Assembly (NCBI RefSeq): GCF_019711565.1
Contig: NZ_JAIGNN010000001.1
Coordinates: 1,364,001-1,428,000 of the forward strand
Reading direction: 5' to 3'
From: Qipengyuania proteolytica
GTDB taxonomy: Bacteria > Pseudomonadota > Alphaproteobacteria > Sphingomonadales > Sphingomonadaceae
Length of the DNA stretch: 64,000 nt
Made by a program: the position numbers and the translations under genes. The notes beneath the pieces were generated by a model that made no database searches, was not told the DNA's origin, and saw only the letters and a list, made by a program, of their open reading frames with translations. Of the stretch, positions 62,168 through 64,000 are shown one piece after another (the stretch's first letter is position 1; each line of letters opens with the position of its first letter).

Positions 62168-63139
62168 ATGCCCGAAATGCGCACGATCGACGTCGGTGAG
62201 CTCTCGCTGCGCTGTGCAGTGGAAGGCCCGGAGCCCGGCAGCGCGCCGCTGGCCATCATGGTCCATGGCTTTCCGGAAAGCTGGTATAGCTGGCGCCGCC
62301 AGATCGGCCCGATCGCCGAAGCAGGCTTCACCGCCTGCGCGATCGACGTGCGCGGCTACGGCGGCTCGGACAAACCACACCCGGTCGATGCCTATACAAT
62401 GGAGCGGATCGTCGGCGATCTGGTTGGCTTGCGAAAGGCCCTGTCGCCTGACGAGCCGGCGATCCTTATCGGCCACGACTGGGGTGCGCCGATCGTCTGG
62501 AACAGCGCGCTGACCCATCCAGAGCATTTCCGTGCTGTCGCGGGCATGTCCGTGCCCTTCGCGGGAGTACCGAGCCGCCCGTTCACCGAGGTATTCCACG
62601 AGCACTTCACCAGCCAGGGCAAGTTCTTCTACCAGGAATATTTCCAGGCCGAAGGCGTGGCCGAGGCCGAGGCCGAGAAGGACCCGCGCGACTGGGTTCA
62701 GCGTATGATGTATTCGATCAGCGGGGATGTCCCGCCCGGAGACTACTGGGCCAAGCCCTATGGTGCGACCTTCCTCGAAGGCCTGCCCGACCCGCAGCCG
62801 GTGCCATGGCTGACCGAAGCGGACATGGATTTCTACGAGGGCGAGTTCCGCAATTCTGGCTTCCGCGGCCCGCTGAACCGCTATCGCAACCACCAACGCG
62901 ACTTCGATTGGCTCCAGGGTTGGCAGGGCGGGCGGATCGAGCAGCCGGCACTGTTCATCGGCGGCACCCGCGATCCGGCCACGTACCTGTTCGGCGCGGT
63001 GACGGATCCCGTCGCACTGATGAGGATGTTTGCGCCAAAGGTCGAAGGCCATATTCTCGAAGGTGTCGGCCACTGGACCCAGCAGGAGCGCCCCGATGCG
63101 GTAAACCGCATTCTCATCGACTGGCTAAACCGGCTCTGA
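62168..63139 (+). CDS. Alpha/beta hydrolase, epoxide-hydrolase-like
   Basis: A 323-residue hydrolase of the epoxide hydrolase/haloalkane dehalogenase type. It has [45 protein letters not shown] with Asp as nucleophile, and [14 protein letters not shown] with the His. It is a paralogue of the hydrolase at 38560-39465. The ATG at 62168 is preferred over 62162: AGGGAG lies six bases before the former but abuts the latter. It lies between coxA and ctaB without an obvious respiratory role. Confidence 0.88.
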   Translation: MPEMRTIDVGELSLRCAVEGPEPGSAPLAIMVHGFPESWYSWRRQIGPIAEAGFTACAIDVRGYGGSDKPHPVDAYTMERIVGDLVGLRKALSPDEPAILIGHDWGAPIVWNSALTHPEHFRAVAGMSVPFAGVPSRPFTEVFHEHFTSQGKFFYQEYFQAEGVAEAEAEKDPRDWVQRMMYSISGDVPPGDYWAKPYGATFLEGLPDPQPVPWLTEADMDFYEGEFRNSGFRGPLNRYRNHQRDFDWLQGWQGGRIEQPALFIGGTRDPATYLFGAVTDPVALMRMFAPKVEGHILEGVGHWTQQERPDAVNRILIDWLNRL

Positions 63140-63147
63140 CATTCTAT

Positions 63148-64000
63148 ATGGCCCCCGATTCCATGACCCAGGCAACCCCAGTCCAGCTTCCCGCGGAATG
63201 GCGCGATTTCTTCGCGCTAACCAAGCCGCGCGTGATGACGCTGGTGATCTTCACCGGCCTGTGCGGCCTGCTTGCTGCCCCCGGCAGCATCAACCCGATC
63301 CTCGGCTTCACCGCGATCCTGTGCATCGCGATGGGCGCGGGCGGTTCTGCGGTGCTGAACCAGTGGTGGGAAGCCCAGCTCGACGCCGGCATGAAGCGCA
63401 CCGCCCAGCGGCCGATTCCTGCGGGCCGGATGAACCGCACCGACGCGCGCGATTTCGGTATCCTGCTCTCGGTCGCCTCGGTGCTGATGATGGGCGTCGC
63501 GATCCATTGGCTCGCGGCGATCATCCTCTTCGTTGCGATTATCTATTACGCGGTGATCTACACCATGTGGCTCAAACCCCGCACGCCGCAGAACATCGTC
63601 ATCGGTGGCGGCGCGGGGGCCTTCCCCCCGATGATCGGCTGGGTCGCGGTGACGGGAGAGATCACCCTGATGCCGGTGTTGCTGTTCACCATCATCTTCA
63701 TGTGGACTCCGCCGCACTTCTGGGCGCTCGCGTTGTTCGTGAAGACAGATTACGCCAATGTCGGCATCCCGATGATGCCGGTGGTGAAAGGCGAGAAATC
63801 GACCCGCCTGCAGATGCTCGCCTATTGCATAGTCCTCGTCCCGATCGCCGCCGCACCGTGGTTCATCGGCGGGACCAGCTGGGTCTACGGTATTGCTGCG
63901 CTTGGCCTCTCGCTTGCCTTTTTCGCGCTCAGCATCCCGGTTGCTTTCCGGACGGTGACCGAAGGCGACAGGATGCTGCCCGAAAAGCGCATGTTTGGCT
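63148..64000 (+). CDS. ctaB: Protoheme IX farnesyltransferase (heme O synthase), partial
   Basis: The gene runs off the window end; 284 codons are visible. It adds a farnesyl group to protoheme to make heme O on the way to heme A for the oxidase. After a short N-terminus ([21 protein letters not shown]) the prenyl-transfer motif [19 protein letters not shown] and [26 protein letters not shown] are visible, with several membrane helices. Two start codons are possible (63148, or 63163 giving MTQATPVQ). It fits the oxidase cluster as heme supply. Confidence 0.95.
   Translation, partial: MAPDSMTQATPVQLPAEWRDFFALTKPRVMTLVIFTGLCGLLAAPGSINPILGFTAILCIAMGAGGSAVLNQWWEAQLDAGMKRTAQRPIPAGRMNRTDARDFGILLSVASVLMMGVAIHWLAAIILFVAIIYYAVIYTMWLKPRTPQNIVIGGGAGAFPPMIGWVAVTGEITLMPVLLFTIIFMWTPPHFWALALFVKTDYANVGIPMMPVVKGEKSTRLQMLAYCIVLVPIAAAPWFIGGTSWVYGIAALGLSLAFFALSIPVAFRTVTEGDRMLPEKRMFG

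Noticed and set aside
60349-62331. Minus-strand open frame across coxA
   Set aside because: Antisense to subunit I of cytochrome oxidase; His- and Glu-rich translation reflects the complementary membrane codons.

Overview
The window is GC-rich bacterial chromosome, about two thirds G+C by eye. It is almost fully coded, with no intergenic gap over about 230 bases. Gene content and order point to an alphaproteobacterium of the order Sphingomonadales, most likely the Erythrobacter/Qipengyuania/Altererythrobacter group. Supporting signs are the clusters infA-maf-RNase E/G-yacG, hisG-hisD-nusB-thiL and pyrE-pdxJ-acpS-lepB, a TonB-dependent receptor, an H+-pyrophosphatase, a WS/DGAT acyltransferase and aa3-type cytochrome oxidase genes. 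The assignment is inference from gene content, not a measured phylogeny.

Layout. 1-8.1 kb: tail of a probable outer-membrane barrel gene with a strong terminator, M16 peptidase, diacylglycerol-kinase-like protein, an unknown secreted protein, purC, a Na+/H+ antiporter and an HPr-kinase-like protein. 8.1-10.3 kb: tRNA-Phe and the yacG/RNase/maf/infA translation and quality-control cluster. 10.5-20.3 kb: TonB receptor with an unusual Cys-repeat insert, alpha/beta hydrolase plus WS/DGAT pair, HI0933-type flavoprotein, APC permease, uvrC. 20.3-25.1 kb: ygiC-like and ygiB-like genes, universal stress protein, DEAD-box helicase. 25.2-28.5 kb: a distinctly AT-richer three-gene island (DUF262-HNH nuclease, EcoRI-type adenine methyltransferase, GIY-YIG/DUF4357 protein), most likely an acquired restriction/defence module. 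28.7-38.5 kb: tesB, cupin and GNAT genes, hppA, thiL-nusB-hisD-hisG and a DUF2332 gene. 38.5-42.1 kb: epoxide-hydrolase-like, SDR, pirin, BolA and J-domain genes. 42.1-46.5 kb: a six-gene detoxification-type operon (two GSTs, two VOC proteins, a DHFR-like reductase, DUF1428) divergent from an HxlR regulator. 46.5-51.5 kb: DUF2236, cobS, a class A penicillin-binding protein, two PaaI thioesterases. 51.6-53.7 kb: a 51-residue peptide gene followed by two unrecognised proteins, one HEAT-like and one cupin-like; this is the best candidate for an undescribed system. 53.6-59.1 kb: pyrE-pdxJ-acpS-lepB-permease-DUF3089-ruvX operon. 59.3-64 kb: coxB-coxA, an epoxide-hydrolase-like gene and the 5' part of ctaB.

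Genes are packed into strand-coherent runs with 1-4 base start/stop overlaps, which suggests translational coupling. Several convergent neighbours share overlapping stop codons. No rRNA, CRISPR array, insertion sequence or prophage gene was seen.
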